From assembly GCA_002313895.1 (NCBI GenBank), contig DCAW01000057.1:14454-37601 (forward strand): a stretch of 23,148 nucleotides of DNA. Reading direction: 5' to 3'. The notes beneath the pieces are model-generated. The model saw only the letters and a program-made list of their open reading frames with translations. It ran no database searches and was not told the DNA's origin. Position numbers and translations under genes: made by a program. Source of the DNA: Dehalococcoidia bacterium UBA1123. GTDB lineage: Bacteria > Chloroflexota > Dehalococcoidia > Lucifugimonadales > UBA1123. Below, in pieces: positions 1 through 6,620 of this stretch (positions are counted from its first letter, which is position 1; each line of letters starts with the position of its first letter).

Positions 1-818
1 CGGAACATGCCCCGTCGTTTCTGAACCATTATCGAGTGGACAAAAGCCGTCATCGCCAGCCAGGGCATCAGCGCTGAGTTCTCCACCGGGTCCCAGGCCC
101 AATAGCCACCCCAACCCAGAATCGTGTACGCCCACCAGGAGCCTAGGAGCAGGCCCAGCGTTAATATCAGCCAGGCGATCATCCCCCATGCTCGGCCCAA
201 GTCAACCCACTCGTCGTTGCCTCCTTTGCCCGCCAACAGCGCGCCCATGGCGATGCTGAACGGGATGGCGACCACGATCAGTCCTGTCATCTGGACGGGC
301 GGGTGTATGAACATCCCAAAATGGACGAGCAACGGGTTGATTCCTTGACCGTCCAAAGGGACCACGTCCAGCCGGGACAGCGGGTTCGCAAGGAACACCA
401 TCACAGCCAGCAGGAACAACAGCACCATTGCCATGATGGCTGTGGCGTAAGGCGCGGTGTAGGGGAGTCGTTTTCTGATAGTGCCCACTGCGACCAGCGC
501 AAACGCGCTGAATATGATCGCCAGGAACAGCATTGATCCGGCGTTTCCTGCATACAGGGCCACCCAAGTATAGGCTTTAGGCATCGCCAGACTGCTGTTT
601 TCGGCCACGTATCTGACGGAGAAATCGTTGGTGACGAAGGCGTATACCAGCGCGGCGGTTGCCACTAGCAGCAAGATCACTGTGCTGTAGAATCCATACC
701 GCCCGCTCATCACTAGTTCAGGCGAGCGGCGAGCGACGCCCATAACCGACGCGACTACTGCGTATCCTGTGGCAAGCAACGCCAGAACAAGCGCAAGTTG
801 ACCTGATTCTACGATCAT
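1..818 (-). CDS. ccmF: Cytochrome c heme lyase subunit CcmF (N-terminal part, runs off the window)
   Basis: The reading frame starts at ATG 818-816 and stays open to the window edge, giving about 272 residues of an expected 600 or more. An AGAGGA ribosome site lies 6 nt upstream. The product is strongly hydrophobic with many membrane spans. The heme-handling tryptophan-rich (WWD) signature WGGYWAWDPVE sits at about residues 236-246, and HFGMFIHPP with a conserved histidine lies upstream of it. CcmF works with CcmH at the outer face of the cytoplasmic membrane to attach heme covalently to CxxCH motifs of apocytochromes c. It lies 47 nt downstream of ccmH on the same strand, so the two are likely co-transcribed. 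The family is clear; a related CcsA/NrfE-type name is possible because the C-terminal part is missing. Confidence 0.93.
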   Translation of the reverse strand, partial: MIVESGQLALVLALLATGYAVVASVMGVARRSPELVMSGRYGFYSTVILLLVATAALVYAFVTNDFSVRYVAENSSLAMPKAYTWVALYAGNAGSMLFLAIIFSAFALVAVGTIRKRLPYTAPYATAIMAMVLLFLLAVMVFLANPLSRLDVVPLDGQGINPLLVHFGMFIHPPVQMTGLIVVAIPFSIAMGALLAGKGGNDEWVDLGRAWGMIAWLILTLGLLLGSWWAYTILGWGGYWAWDPVENSALMPWLAMTAFVHSIMVQKRRGMF

Positions 819-865
819 ATATGTTCCTCTAACTCAGGCTAACGGAGGTTGGATTTCAGGGATGG

Positions 866-1393
866 TCAAGACGGTAGAGATGGGCCGTCTGGAGTGTCAT
901 CGAGGTCCAAAGCCGCTTCGATCCGTCGAAAATAAGATTCTTGCTCATCTAGCGTCAACACCGTGTTCTCGGATGTGACCGCGCTGGGAATCGCAGTTGT
1001 GCGGCGCATCCAACGGAGTCCAACGAACACCGCGAAGATTGCCACCACGACTGCCATTGGCGGCAGGACCCAGGCGGCCAGACTGATGCCCTCGCGCGGA
1101 GGCTCCAGCAAGACACTGGGGCCATAACGTTCCACAAAAAAATCTTTGATCTGATCGCCTGTCCAGCCATCCGCCAACTTTTCGGCCACAATACCCCTCA
1201 TTGAAACAGCGAGAGGATTCTGCGACTGGTCAATCGATTCGCCGGGACAGACCGGGCACATGATGGCCTTGTTAAGAGAATGCGTTTTGCGCTCAATTTC
1301 CGGGATGTCGTCGTCCGTGTTCGATGTGCAGGCAAGCGCAAGTATCGCCAATGCGGCGAGAGCAACGGTTAATATGGTTTTCGAATTTTTCAT
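866..1393 (-). CDS. ccmH: Cytochrome c maturation protein CcmH/CycL
   Basis: This 175-residue protein has an N-terminal membrane or signal segment ending in LALAC (a weak lipobox). The CcmH core follows: the redox motif MCPVCPGESIDQS, then a helical stretch ending in ERYGPSVLLEPP, and a second membrane helix (AAWVLPPMAVVVAIFAVFVG). CcmH reduces apocytochrome c cysteines and presents the apoprotein to CcmF for heme ligation. I chose ATG 1393; an in-frame TTG at 1417 would add eight residues. Neither start has a good ribosome site. Gene order ccmH-ccmF supports the call. The usual LRCxxC core reads IMCPVC here, a conservative variant. Confidence 0.93.
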   Translation of the reverse strand: MKNSKTILTVALAALAILALACTSNTDDDIPEIERKTHSLNKAIMCPVCPGESIDQSQNPLAVSMRGIVAEKLADGWTGDQIKDFFVERYGPSVLLEPPREGISLAAWVLPPMAVVVAIFAVFVGLRWMRRTTAIPSAVTSENTVLTLDEQESYFRRIEAALDLDDTPDGPSLPS

Positions 1394-1484
1394 GTAATTT
1401 TGATTACGATACGTCAATTCGACACTCTAGGGTTCACTGCGGGTTTGATGCCTAATATTCTCTGTCGTTTCAGCTTGCAGAATT

Positions 1485-1490
1485 ATTATA
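1485..1490 (-). promoter_or_regulatory. Candidate -10 box for the ccmH-ccmF transcript
   Basis: The minus strand reads TATAAT, a perfect sigma-70-type -10 hexamer, about 90 nt upstream of the ccmH start. No good -35 box is found at 16-18 nt spacing, so this is suggestive only. It lies in the divergent intergenic region shared with the phosphotransacetylase-like gene. Confidence 0.35.
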
Positions 1491-1545
1491 ACCAGAATCG
1501 CTATTCGAATACCTGCCCGCAGTGAGTGCGGAGCGGAAGGGCTTT

Positions 1546-1554
1546 TGATATAAT
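1546..1554 (+). promoter_or_regulatory. Candidate extended -10 promoter for the AAA_26/DRTGG gene
   Basis: The plus strand reads TGATATAAT, an extended -10 (TGn followed by a perfect TATAAT) ending 58 nt before the chosen start codon. There is no recognisable -35 box, which is normal for extended -10 promoters. The predicted transcript starts near 1561, consistent with starting the protein at 1613. Confidence 0.45.
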
Positions 1555-1612
1555 CCGGCGGAAGACCGGGCCGGTCGCATGCCCGAACGACCAATCTCCA
1601 ATGGAGTCTCGA

Positions 1613-2608
1613 ATGGCTGTATTATTTGTCGCGTCGGACCAGGCAGGCGCTGGAAAGACCGCGCTGTGCGCAGCGCTTGCATTATCGTTCACCAATATGG
1701 GCAAGAGCGTGACCGTGTTCAAGCCCTTTGCCTCTGGCGATTCTGACCCAGACGGAGACAGCTACCACAAGTTGTTAGGGCAGCCTGTTGATGGATGGCC
1801 ACAGCAGATTCCGGCGTCTGGACTGAGCGAACAGGCCGTGGAGGACGCATCCCTACTGGCCTCTGCCTTGTCGGAAGGCAAGGACGTGACCATAGTTGAA
1901 GGTACCAACGCGTTGAATCAGGCGGACACCGCGTCGCTGCTCAAGGGATTGAACGCCGCGGTCGTGTTGGTCGCAACGTATCGTCGAGACCTGACCGCCT
2001 CAGACCTGACAACTTGGAAAACCGTGCTGGGAGACGCTCTCGCAGGTGTCGTAATCAATGGTCTAACAAAACACCTGGGTACCGAGGCTAACGAGAACTT
2101 GATCCCCACTTTTGAAGCTGAAGGAATCAACTGCCTGGGAATAATACCTGAGAGCCGAAAATTGTTGGCAGTCACAACTGCGCAGATCGTGGAACATCTC
2201 AATGGCAGATTCATCAACGAAGAACCGGACGTTGACAGGCTGATCGACTGGTTCCAGGTAGGCGGTTTGAGTCTCGACCCTGGCGAGCTTCGATTTGGAC
2301 TGTACCCCGACAATGCTGTGATAGTCCGAGGAGACAGGCCTGACGTTCAGATGTCTGCTCTCAACGTGCCGGCGTCGTGCATGGTGCTGACGTCCGGTGT
2401 TGAACCTATCGAGTACGTCAAATATGAGGCCGAAGAAGAGGGCGTCCCGATGATGCTGGTTCCCGGCGACACCAAGACCACTATGAACGACCTCAACACA
2501 ATTCAGGCGCGCGCGACGTTCAACCACGCCCGAAAACTCTCAACGTTCGTGGAGTTGGTTGACAGCCATGTGGACGTGGACTCGATAATTGGCGCTCTGG
2601 GCGTCTGA
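1613..2608 (+). CDS. Stand-alone AAA_26/DRTGG domain protein (phosphotransacetylase N-terminal-like)
   Basis: This 331-residue protein starts at ATG 1613, chosen because GGAG lies 6 nt upstream and the conserved P-loop domain begins right there; 1601 and 1526 are longer alternatives. Residues 1-200 form a BioD/CobQ-like P-loop domain with Walker A ASDQAGAGKT (residues 7-16) and VVEG/TIVEG-like segments. Residues about 215-325 match a DRTGG regulatory domain (GDRPDVQ, then TSGVEP and GVPMMLVPGDT). The same two domains form the N-terminal half of long-form phosphate acetyltransferases, but the catalytic PTA_PTB domain is absent. It therefore cannot be called a Pta enzyme; a ligand-sensing or regulatory role in acyl-phosphate/CoA metabolism is a guess. 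It is probably co-transcribed with the DUF362 gene 48 nt downstream. Confidence 0.8.
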   Translation: MAVLFVASDQAGAGKTALCAALALSFTNMGKSVTVFKPFASGDSDPDGDSYHKLLGQPVDGWPQQIPASGLSEQAVEDASLLASALSEGKDVTIVEGTNALNQADTASLLKGLNAAVVLVATYRRDLTASDLTTWKTVLGDALAGVVINGLTKHLGTEANENLIPTFEAEGINCLGIIPESRKLLAVTTAQIVEHLNGRFINEEPDVDRLIDWFQVGGLSLDPGELRFGLYPDNAVIVRGDRPDVQMSALNVPASCMVLTSGVEPIEYVKYEAEEEGVPMMLVPGDTKTTMNDLNTIQARATFNHARKLSTFVELVDSHVDVDSIIGALGV

Positions 2609-2656
2609 TTTTCTTACAATCAAAGACCGAACAGCGGTCCGGAGGAGGCAATCCCG

Positions 2657-3598
2657 ATGGTTAACGTAAGTCTGACTCGTGGCACCGCTAGTTATGAAGC
2701 GGTCAAAGGCGCCCTTGATCTCATTGGCGACGACGTGGACATTCCCGATGATCGGCCGGTTCTCATCAAGGCCAACATGGTGTCTCCCACCGTTGAGTTG
2801 TCCGCGACGCCAGTTGCCGCAATCCGAGCCACGCTGGATTTTCTCGTTGAAAAAGGCGTCAAGAAATTCACGATTGTCGAAGGGACGGCTGTGGATTCCG
2901 ACACGATGGGCGGATTCCAACGGTTCGGGTATTTCTCGCTTAGAGAAGACTACGATGTTGAGTTTATGGACCTCAATCAAGATGACTCTGTCATATTCGA
3001 GTGTCTGGACGACAACCTCGACCCCGCGAACATTCGTCTTGCCAAGACGCTATTCGATTCCTACATCGTGTCTGTCGCCCGGATGAAGACGCACAGCCAG
3101 GTCGTTGCCACAATGTCAGTCAAGAATCTGGCCGTTGGCTCGATAATTAACGATGACAGGCGTTTGCGCTCATCTGGCCCGACGGACGTCCGCCTGTTTT
3201 CGCACCTTCCCAAGCCGTTGAATCTGACGCTTGCTCGTCTGAACAAAACACTGTCGCCGGACCTCGCGGTTATTGATGGCGTCATAGGAATGCAGGGGAA
3301 TGGCCCGGTCACAGGCTATCCGATAGCGTCAGATGTTGCCCTCGCCAGCACGGACCCTCTGGCGGCAGACATCGTTGGCACAGGGATCATGGGCTTGGAC
3401 TGGCGGACGATTGGATACCTCTGGTACCTCACCTACCTTCGAGGCCTGAATGTAGATGACATTGAGGTAATAGGCGAGAATCCGTCCGAGAACGTCTGCA
3501 AGTACCAGACCCACGACGAACTGCCGTGGCAACTTGGCTGGTGGGTCGAAAACTGGAAAACCTACCTCGACGGCGATTATCTACGTGACCTTGACTAG
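2657..3598 (+). CDS. DUF362 domain protein
   Basis: This 313-residue soluble protein has a strong GGAGGAGG ribosome site before ATG 2657. It spans the DUF362 domain: VLIKANMVSP near the N-terminus, VEGTA, then ARMKTHSQVVATMSVKN, then VIDGVIGMQGNGPVTGYP followed by STDPLAADIVGTGIMG. Those segments match the family pattern of a conserved KTH, a KN pair and a DG...GP...DP.A.D stretch. Unlike many family members, no C-terminal ferredoxin cysteine cluster is present. The family function is not established. The gene ends 15 nt from the end of the convergent HpaB-type gene. Confidence 0.85.
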   Translation: MVNVSLTRGTASYEAVKGALDLIGDDVDIPDDRPVLIKANMVSPTVELSATPVAAIRATLDFLVEKGVKKFTIVEGTAVDSDTMGGFQRFGYFSLREDYDVEFMDLNQDDSVIFECLDDNLDPANIRLAKTLFDSYIVSVARMKTHSQVVATMSVKNLAVGSIINDDRRLRSSGPTDVRLFSHLPKPLNLTLARLNKTLSPDLAVIDGVIGMQGNGPVTGYPIASDVALASTDPLAADIVGTGIMGLDWRTIGYLWYLTYLRGLNVDDIEVIGENPSENVCKYQTHDELPWQLGWWVENWKTYLDGDYLRDLD

Positions 3599-3613
3599 AC
3601 TGAGGCCTGCGAC

Positions 3614-5062
3614 TCAATCTAATTCCAGAAATTCCTTCACACGGTCCATCACCGGTTGCTTGTCATAGGAGTTGTAGAGCGAGATAGCTCGACGAGTCGG
3701 GTCGCCGAAGAAGAATCTTTCGTACAACGTCTGGCGCGAGCCAAATGAGCTGGCGGCGATGTCCCACGCCAACCTGAAGACCTTCACTCTATGCAAACCT
3801 GAAAGATCGTCGGTGGCGAGGATGTCGTTGACCTCCGATTGTATAGGACTCTCGAAATCGGCTTCCGTTGGCAGCATCATCAGATTGCTGGAGCCCAACA
3901 ACTGAAGAAGCTCGGTCATTCTAGGGTACATTCGTGGGAACAAGTTTCGTGCCACTTCCAGATGATCCTTGTCAGGAGCGACAACGCCCCACTGGTCGAA
4001 CTTGGCGTCCGCCTCTGACGCTCGCAGACAAGCCTTCATCACACCCATATCCAGTATAAGTTCGGCGACTCGCTCCTGCACTTGCGGGATGCCTCCTGAA
4101 CCCAGCGACTCGACCATCAGGCACGCAACGCCCAGCAAGAACTCGGACTTTGCGACGTTCTTGGTTATAACCTGGTGCATCATGTGTGCCTCGGAACCTG
4201 TGGCGACGAACAGAGTGTTGCATAACTCGATGTCCCCGCTCAGATAGACCCGCTCCCACGGAATGAACACGTCGTCAAAAAGCACGATTGAATCCATCTC
4301 CTCGAAGCGCGAGCCGAGGGGATGATCGAAGTTTGACCGCCCGATGTCGAAGCTCTCACGGCACACAAACTTCAGGCCTGGAGTGTTGCATGGGATGCAG
4401 AAAGCGAAGGCGTAGCGCCATGCGTCTTCGGTCGTGCGAAGGACCGTCGAGGGGAAGACCATAATCTCGTCAGACAGCGGCCCCAGAGTCGCCAGAACTC
4501 GCGCTCCTTTGACAACGATTCCGTCGTCGCGCTCGTCAGTGATGTGCAGAGCCACGTCCTCGTCGGTCCCGGTCGTGCCCTGAGCGGATCGGGTTCGTCG
4601 AACGTTGACCAGTGTGTGCGTCAAAGCCAGGTCGTTTTCACGGGCGTGCTGATAGTAGGAGATGGCGTTCTGCGCGAACTCCGGTCGATTTGCTCCGAAG
4701 TACGAGCTTGCCTCCGCGCAGGCCATGAGTATGACGTTCAGGTAGTCTGGCGTCCGGCCCAGCATCCCTCCGCTTGTGCGCGCCCACCGAGTCATCATCT
4801 TGCGGCGGTTCTCAAGGTCTTCCAATGTTCGTGGAACCACGAAGGACATGCCCACTTGCTCACCAGAGGTCTGAGAAGTGTAGGTCATCTCATCGGACAC
4901 CCATGCGTCAAGTTGCAGATCGTAAAGGTTCGCCACGGACTGCGCCCCTCGTCTAAGGCCCGGATGCGAGGTGACATCCCGCACGCGTTCGCCTTCCAGC
5001 CACACCTCCGCAGAGTTATCTTTGAGTCCCTGAAGGTACTGTTTTCCACTGCGGGCAGGCAT
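3614..5062 (-). CDS. HpaB-family FAD-dependent oxygenase (4-hydroxyphenylacetate 3-monooxygenase-like)
   Basis: This 482-residue protein has the length and order of HpaB-type flavin oxygenases. It starts with SGKQYLQGLKD, followed by SHPGLRRGAQSVANLYDLQ. A middle domain contains RTPDYLNVILMAC, and the flavin/substrate core includes ARVLATLGPLSDEIMVFP and FEEMDSIVLFDDVFIPWERVY. A C-terminal helical domain follows. Family members use reduced FAD from a separate reductase (HpaC type) to ortho-hydroxylate phenols; no reductase is present here. The related 4-hydroxybutyryl-CoA dehydratases carry iron-sulfur ligands (CxxxC and HxxxxxxC) that I do not see, so an oxygenase is the better call. AGGAG lies 6 nt before ATG 5062. 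It is downstream of the VOC gene on the same strand. The exact substrate is unknown. Confidence 0.88.
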   Translation of the reverse strand: MPARSGKQYLQGLKDNSAEVWLEGERVRDVTSHPGLRRGAQSVANLYDLQLDAWVSDEMTYTSQTSGEQVGMSFVVPRTLEDLENRRKMMTRWARTSGGMLGRTPDYLNVILMACAEASSYFGANRPEFAQNAISYYQHARENDLALTHTLVNVRRTRSAQGTTGTDEDVALHITDERDDGIVVKGARVLATLGPLSDEIMVFPSTVLRTTEDAWRYAFAFCIPCNTPGLKFVCRESFDIGRSNFDHPLGSRFEEMDSIVLFDDVFIPWERVYLSGDIELCNTLFVATGSEAHMMHQVITKNVAKSEFLLGVACLMVESLGSGGIPQVQERVAELILDMGVMKACLRASEADAKFDQWGVVAPDKDHLEVARNLFPRMYPRMTELLQLLGSSNLMMLPTEADFESPIQSEVNDILATDDLSGLHRVKVFRLAWDIAASSFGSRQTLYERFFFGDPTRRAISLYNSYDKQPVMDRVKEFLELD

Positions 5063-5083
5063 GGGATGCTCCTAATATGCAAA

Positions 5084-5108
5084 CTGCCCCGCATGAATAG
5101 CGGGGCAG
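5084..5108 (-). terminator. GC-rich hairpin between the VOC and HpaB-type genes
   Basis: This is a perfect 9-bp stem (CTGCCCCGC pairing with GCGGGGCAG) with a 7-nt loop, located 30 nt downstream of the VOC stop codon and 21 nt upstream of the HpaB-type start. On the minus strand it is followed only by TTTGCATATT, a weak U-tract. It may be a leaky terminator, an attenuator, or an mRNA-stabilising hairpin that sets different levels for the two proteins. Confidence 0.6.
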
Positions 5109-5138
5109 AACCGGTTCAGTTCGGTATTTTAGAAACCG

Positions 5139-5606
5139 TTATGCGACAGCGGCAGCCGGATCGACTAGCTTTTGTGGAAAATCTCCAGCGAACAGATTTC
5201 CGTCCTCGGGCCACTGGTCTTTAGGCAATTCGTAAAACGCCTCGATTTCGTTTCCGTCAGGGTCGAAGAAGTAGATGCCTATGGATATTCCGTGGTCGCC
5301 AACGCCGCCTATCTTGACATCGTTTTCTCGCATCTGACCGAACAGTTCCTGGAGGTCATCGAACGACTCCATCTCCCACGCGAAGTGGTACAGGCCGACT
5401 CGATTTTGTTCTGGGCCCGGAGCGTCCGCTCCAACAGCCATGAGCGCAAGTTCGTGAGATGCGTCACTTCCGGCGCTCAGGAATGTCATGACTCCAGGCC
5501 GCTTGGTCGTGACCGACAAGCCTAGATTTTCAGTGTAGAACTTCTCAGAGCGTTCGACGTCTCGCACTCGCAGCACGAGGTGTCCAAGTTGTTTGGGTTT
5601 GACCAT
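5139..5606 (-). CDS. VOC superfamily protein, extradiol dioxygenase/glyoxalase-like
   Basis: This 155-residue protein has two beta-alpha-beta-beta-beta modules of the vicinal oxygen chelate fold. Predicted metal ligands are H9 (in QLGHLVLRV), H74 (in LYHFAWE) and E122 (in DPDGNEIEAFYE). The segments SHELALMAV and GDHGISIGIYFFDPDGN match the small single-unit extradiol dioxygenases better than glyoxalase I. The expected activity is Fe(II)-dependent opening of a catecholic ring, but other VOC chemistry is possible. GGGGGG precedes ATG 5606. The downstream neighbour is an HpaB-type oxygenase, so hydroxylation followed by meta-cleavage is a sensible pairing. It has its own candidate promoter in the divergent region with the CoA-transferase genes. 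Confidence 0.85.
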   Translation of the reverse strand: MVKPKQLGHLVLRVRDVERSEKFYTENLGLSVTTKRPGVMTFLSAGSDASHELALMAVGADAPGPEQNRVGLYHFAWEMESFDDLQELFGQMRENDVKIGGVGDHGISIGIYFFDPDGNEIEAFYELPKDQWPEDGNLFAGDFPQKLVDPAAAVA

Positions 5607-5635
5607 CGTCGACCCCCCATCGTAGGTGGATTGGT

Positions 5636-5662
5636 GTTGCTAGATATTACGAGTTTAGCAAC
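5636..5662. repeat. Inverted repeat, candidate operator
   Basis: GTTGCTA (5636-5642) and TAGCAAC (5656-5662) form perfect 7-bp arms around a 13-bp centre. The right arm overlaps the predicted -10 box of the VOC gene promoter (5652-5657), the position of a typical repressor site. A second shorter dyad, TTGACCCGTCAA (5669-5680), lies between the two divergent -35 boxes. No regulator gene is present in the window. Confidence 0.45.
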
Positions 5663-5680
5663 GCAGTGTTGACCCGTCAA
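5652..5680 (-). promoter_or_regulatory. Candidate sigma-70 promoter for the VOC/HpaB genes
   Basis: Read on the minus strand: -35 TTGACG (5680-5675), a 17-nt spacer, and -10 TAAACT (5657-5652). The predicted start near 5645 leaves about a 40-nt leader before the VOC ATG, with GGGGGG as ribosome site. The spacing is ideal and the -35 differs from consensus at one base. Confidence 0.55.
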
Positions 5681-5687
5681 TTGATGC

Positions 5688-5716
5688 TTGACACCGTCTA
5701 ACCGCCGAAGTAGTGT
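5688..5716 (+). promoter_or_regulatory. Candidate sigma-70 promoter for the CoA-transferase operon
   Basis: A perfect -35 TTGACA (5688-5693), a 17-nt spacer, and TAGTGT (5711-5716), which keeps the three most conserved -10 positions. The predicted start is near 5723, about 25 nt before ATG 5748, with GCGAGG as ribosome site. It lies back to back with the VOC promoter, 8 bp between the -35 boxes. Confidence 0.6.
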
Positions 5717-5747
5717 GGACTAACATTGCAGAAAGCGAGGATTGCCC

Positions 5748-6056
5748 ATGCGCGAGAAACTAGTAAGCGTTGAGCAGGCGGCACAGATTGTCAAAGACGG
5801 CGACCATATCGTGTTTAACGGAAGCATGGATTGGACGCCGATGGCTATGCTCAGAGAGTTGGCCCGGCGCGAGATTCGGGGCATCACTGCTCTGGGTGTC
5901 GTTGGCGGCGCGATGAACCTCGACTTCCTGCTGGGAGCGGGAGTTGCCGACCAGGTTGAAACGTGTAGTCTCGGTTTTGACGAGTACGCAAGAGTCGCCC
6001 CGAATTATGAGAGGCTTCAGAAACAAGGTCGGATGAGGATGCTAGATAACACTTGA
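5748..6056 (+). CDS. Family I CoA-transferase alpha subunit, N-terminal part, ended by an in-frame TGA
   Basis: These 102 residues are the N-terminal third of a GctA/IpdA-type subunit: LVSVEQAAQIVKDGDHIVF, PMAMLRELARREIRG, LDFLLGAGVADQVETCSLGF, and the ERLQKQGRMRMLDNT stretch. GCGAGG lies 7 nt before ATG 5748; an in-frame TTG at 5742 is a weaker option. The frame ends at TGA 6054-6056 and the same frame continues immediately with the rest of the subunit to 6620. Without the TGA the protein would be 290 residues, normal for the family. Either this is a nonsense mutation or sequencing error, or the UGA is read through, or the subunit is made in two pieces. Family assignment is firm; functional state is open. 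Confidence 0.8.
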   Translation: MREKLVSVEQAAQIVKDGDHIVFNGSMDWTPMAMLRELARREIRGITALGVVGGAMNLDFLLGAGVADQVETCSLGFDEYARVAPNYERLQKQGRMRMLDNT

Positions 6057-6089
6057 GGCGTCATGTACACGATGATCCAGGCTGGATCA
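6054..6089 (+). promoter_or_regulatory. In-frame UGA followed by SECIS-like hairpin (candidate recoding signal)
   Basis: TGA 6054-6056 interrupts the CoA-transferase alpha frame. TGATCCA (6073-6079) and TGGATCA (6083-6089) pair perfectly around the three-base loop GGC. The loop begins 23 nt after the TGA and has G at its first two positions. Published bacterial SECIS rules ask for a 16-37 nt distance, a 3-14 nt loop and a G among the first two loop bases, so it fits. There is no extended lower stem, and short hairpins meeting such loose rules also arise by chance. No selenocysteine machinery gene is visible in the window. Confidence 0.3.
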
Positions 6090-6620
6090 ATGGGCGTCCC
6101 CTTCACTTCAACACTGGGCTACGCCGGCACCGACATTCTGGAACGGCGACCCGACGACTTCAAAATTATTGAGAATCCATTCGATTCCCAAGAGCGGACG
6201 GTGGTCGCCAAAGCGATGAATCCGGATGTCGCTATCTTCCACGGCCTCAAGGGTGATCGGCTCGGCAATGTCCTGGTGCAAAAGCATGGCGAGGAGCTTC
6301 TTCTTGCCCAGGCGTCACGCCGAGTGATAGTTACTGTCGAAGAGATCGTTAACTCCGTGGATTTTGAGGATTCTGATGGGTGGTTCATCCCTTCTATCCA
6401 CGTATCGGCGGTTGTGCACGCGTCTCTCGGAGCGCATCCGACGGGAGTTCCGGGTCTCTACGATGCCGACGAGGATCGAATTAACGAGTACGTCAAGGCG
6501 TCGGGAACCGACGAATCTTTCGACAAGTATTTGAATCGATACGTGTTTGAAGTCGGCTCTCACCAACAGTACCTTGAATTGGTCGGTTTGAGGCCCGAAC
6601 TAGAGGCTGTGGCCCGGTGA
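6063..6620 (+). CDS. Family I CoA-transferase alpha subunit, C-terminal part after the in-frame TGA
   Basis: These 185 residues continue the alpha subunit in the same frame as 5748-6056. They begin within MYTMIQAGSMGVPFTST, which matches the family segment before the conserved PF, and continue through TLGYAGTDILERRPDDFKIIENPF, NPDVAIFHGLKGDRLGNVLV and VTVEEIVNS. ATG 6063 is 6 nt after the TGA, with a weak GAGG upstream, so coupled re-initiation is physically possible. No further stop or frameshift occurs across 185 codons, and the stop at 6620 overlaps the beta-subunit start by 4 nt, so the unit still looks maintained or was broken very recently. Confidence 0.8.
   Translation: MYTMIQAGSMGVPFTSTLGYAGTDILERRPDDFKIIENPFDSQERTVVAKAMNPDVAIFHGLKGDRLGNVLVQKHGEELLLAQASRRVIVTVEEIVNSVDFEDSDGWFIPSIHVSAVVHASLGAHPTGVPGLYDADEDRINEYVKASGTDESFDKYLNRYVFEVGSHQQYLELVGLRPELEAVAR

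Noticed and set aside
3614..5062. 4-hydroxybutyryl-CoA dehydratase assignment
   Set aside because: The cysteine and histidine ligands of the iron-sulfur cluster in that enzyme (CxxxC and HxxxxxxC) are not seen.
4544..5224. A 226-codon open frame on the plus strand
   Set aside because: It lies antisense to the HpaB-type gene and the end of the VOC gene, has no family resemblance, and is explained by low stop density opposite a coding strand.
6054..6056. TGA read as Trp through an alternative genetic code
   Set aside because: Several genes in the window (for example those ending at 2608 and 6620) use TGA as their true stop, often in overlaps, so the code is standard.
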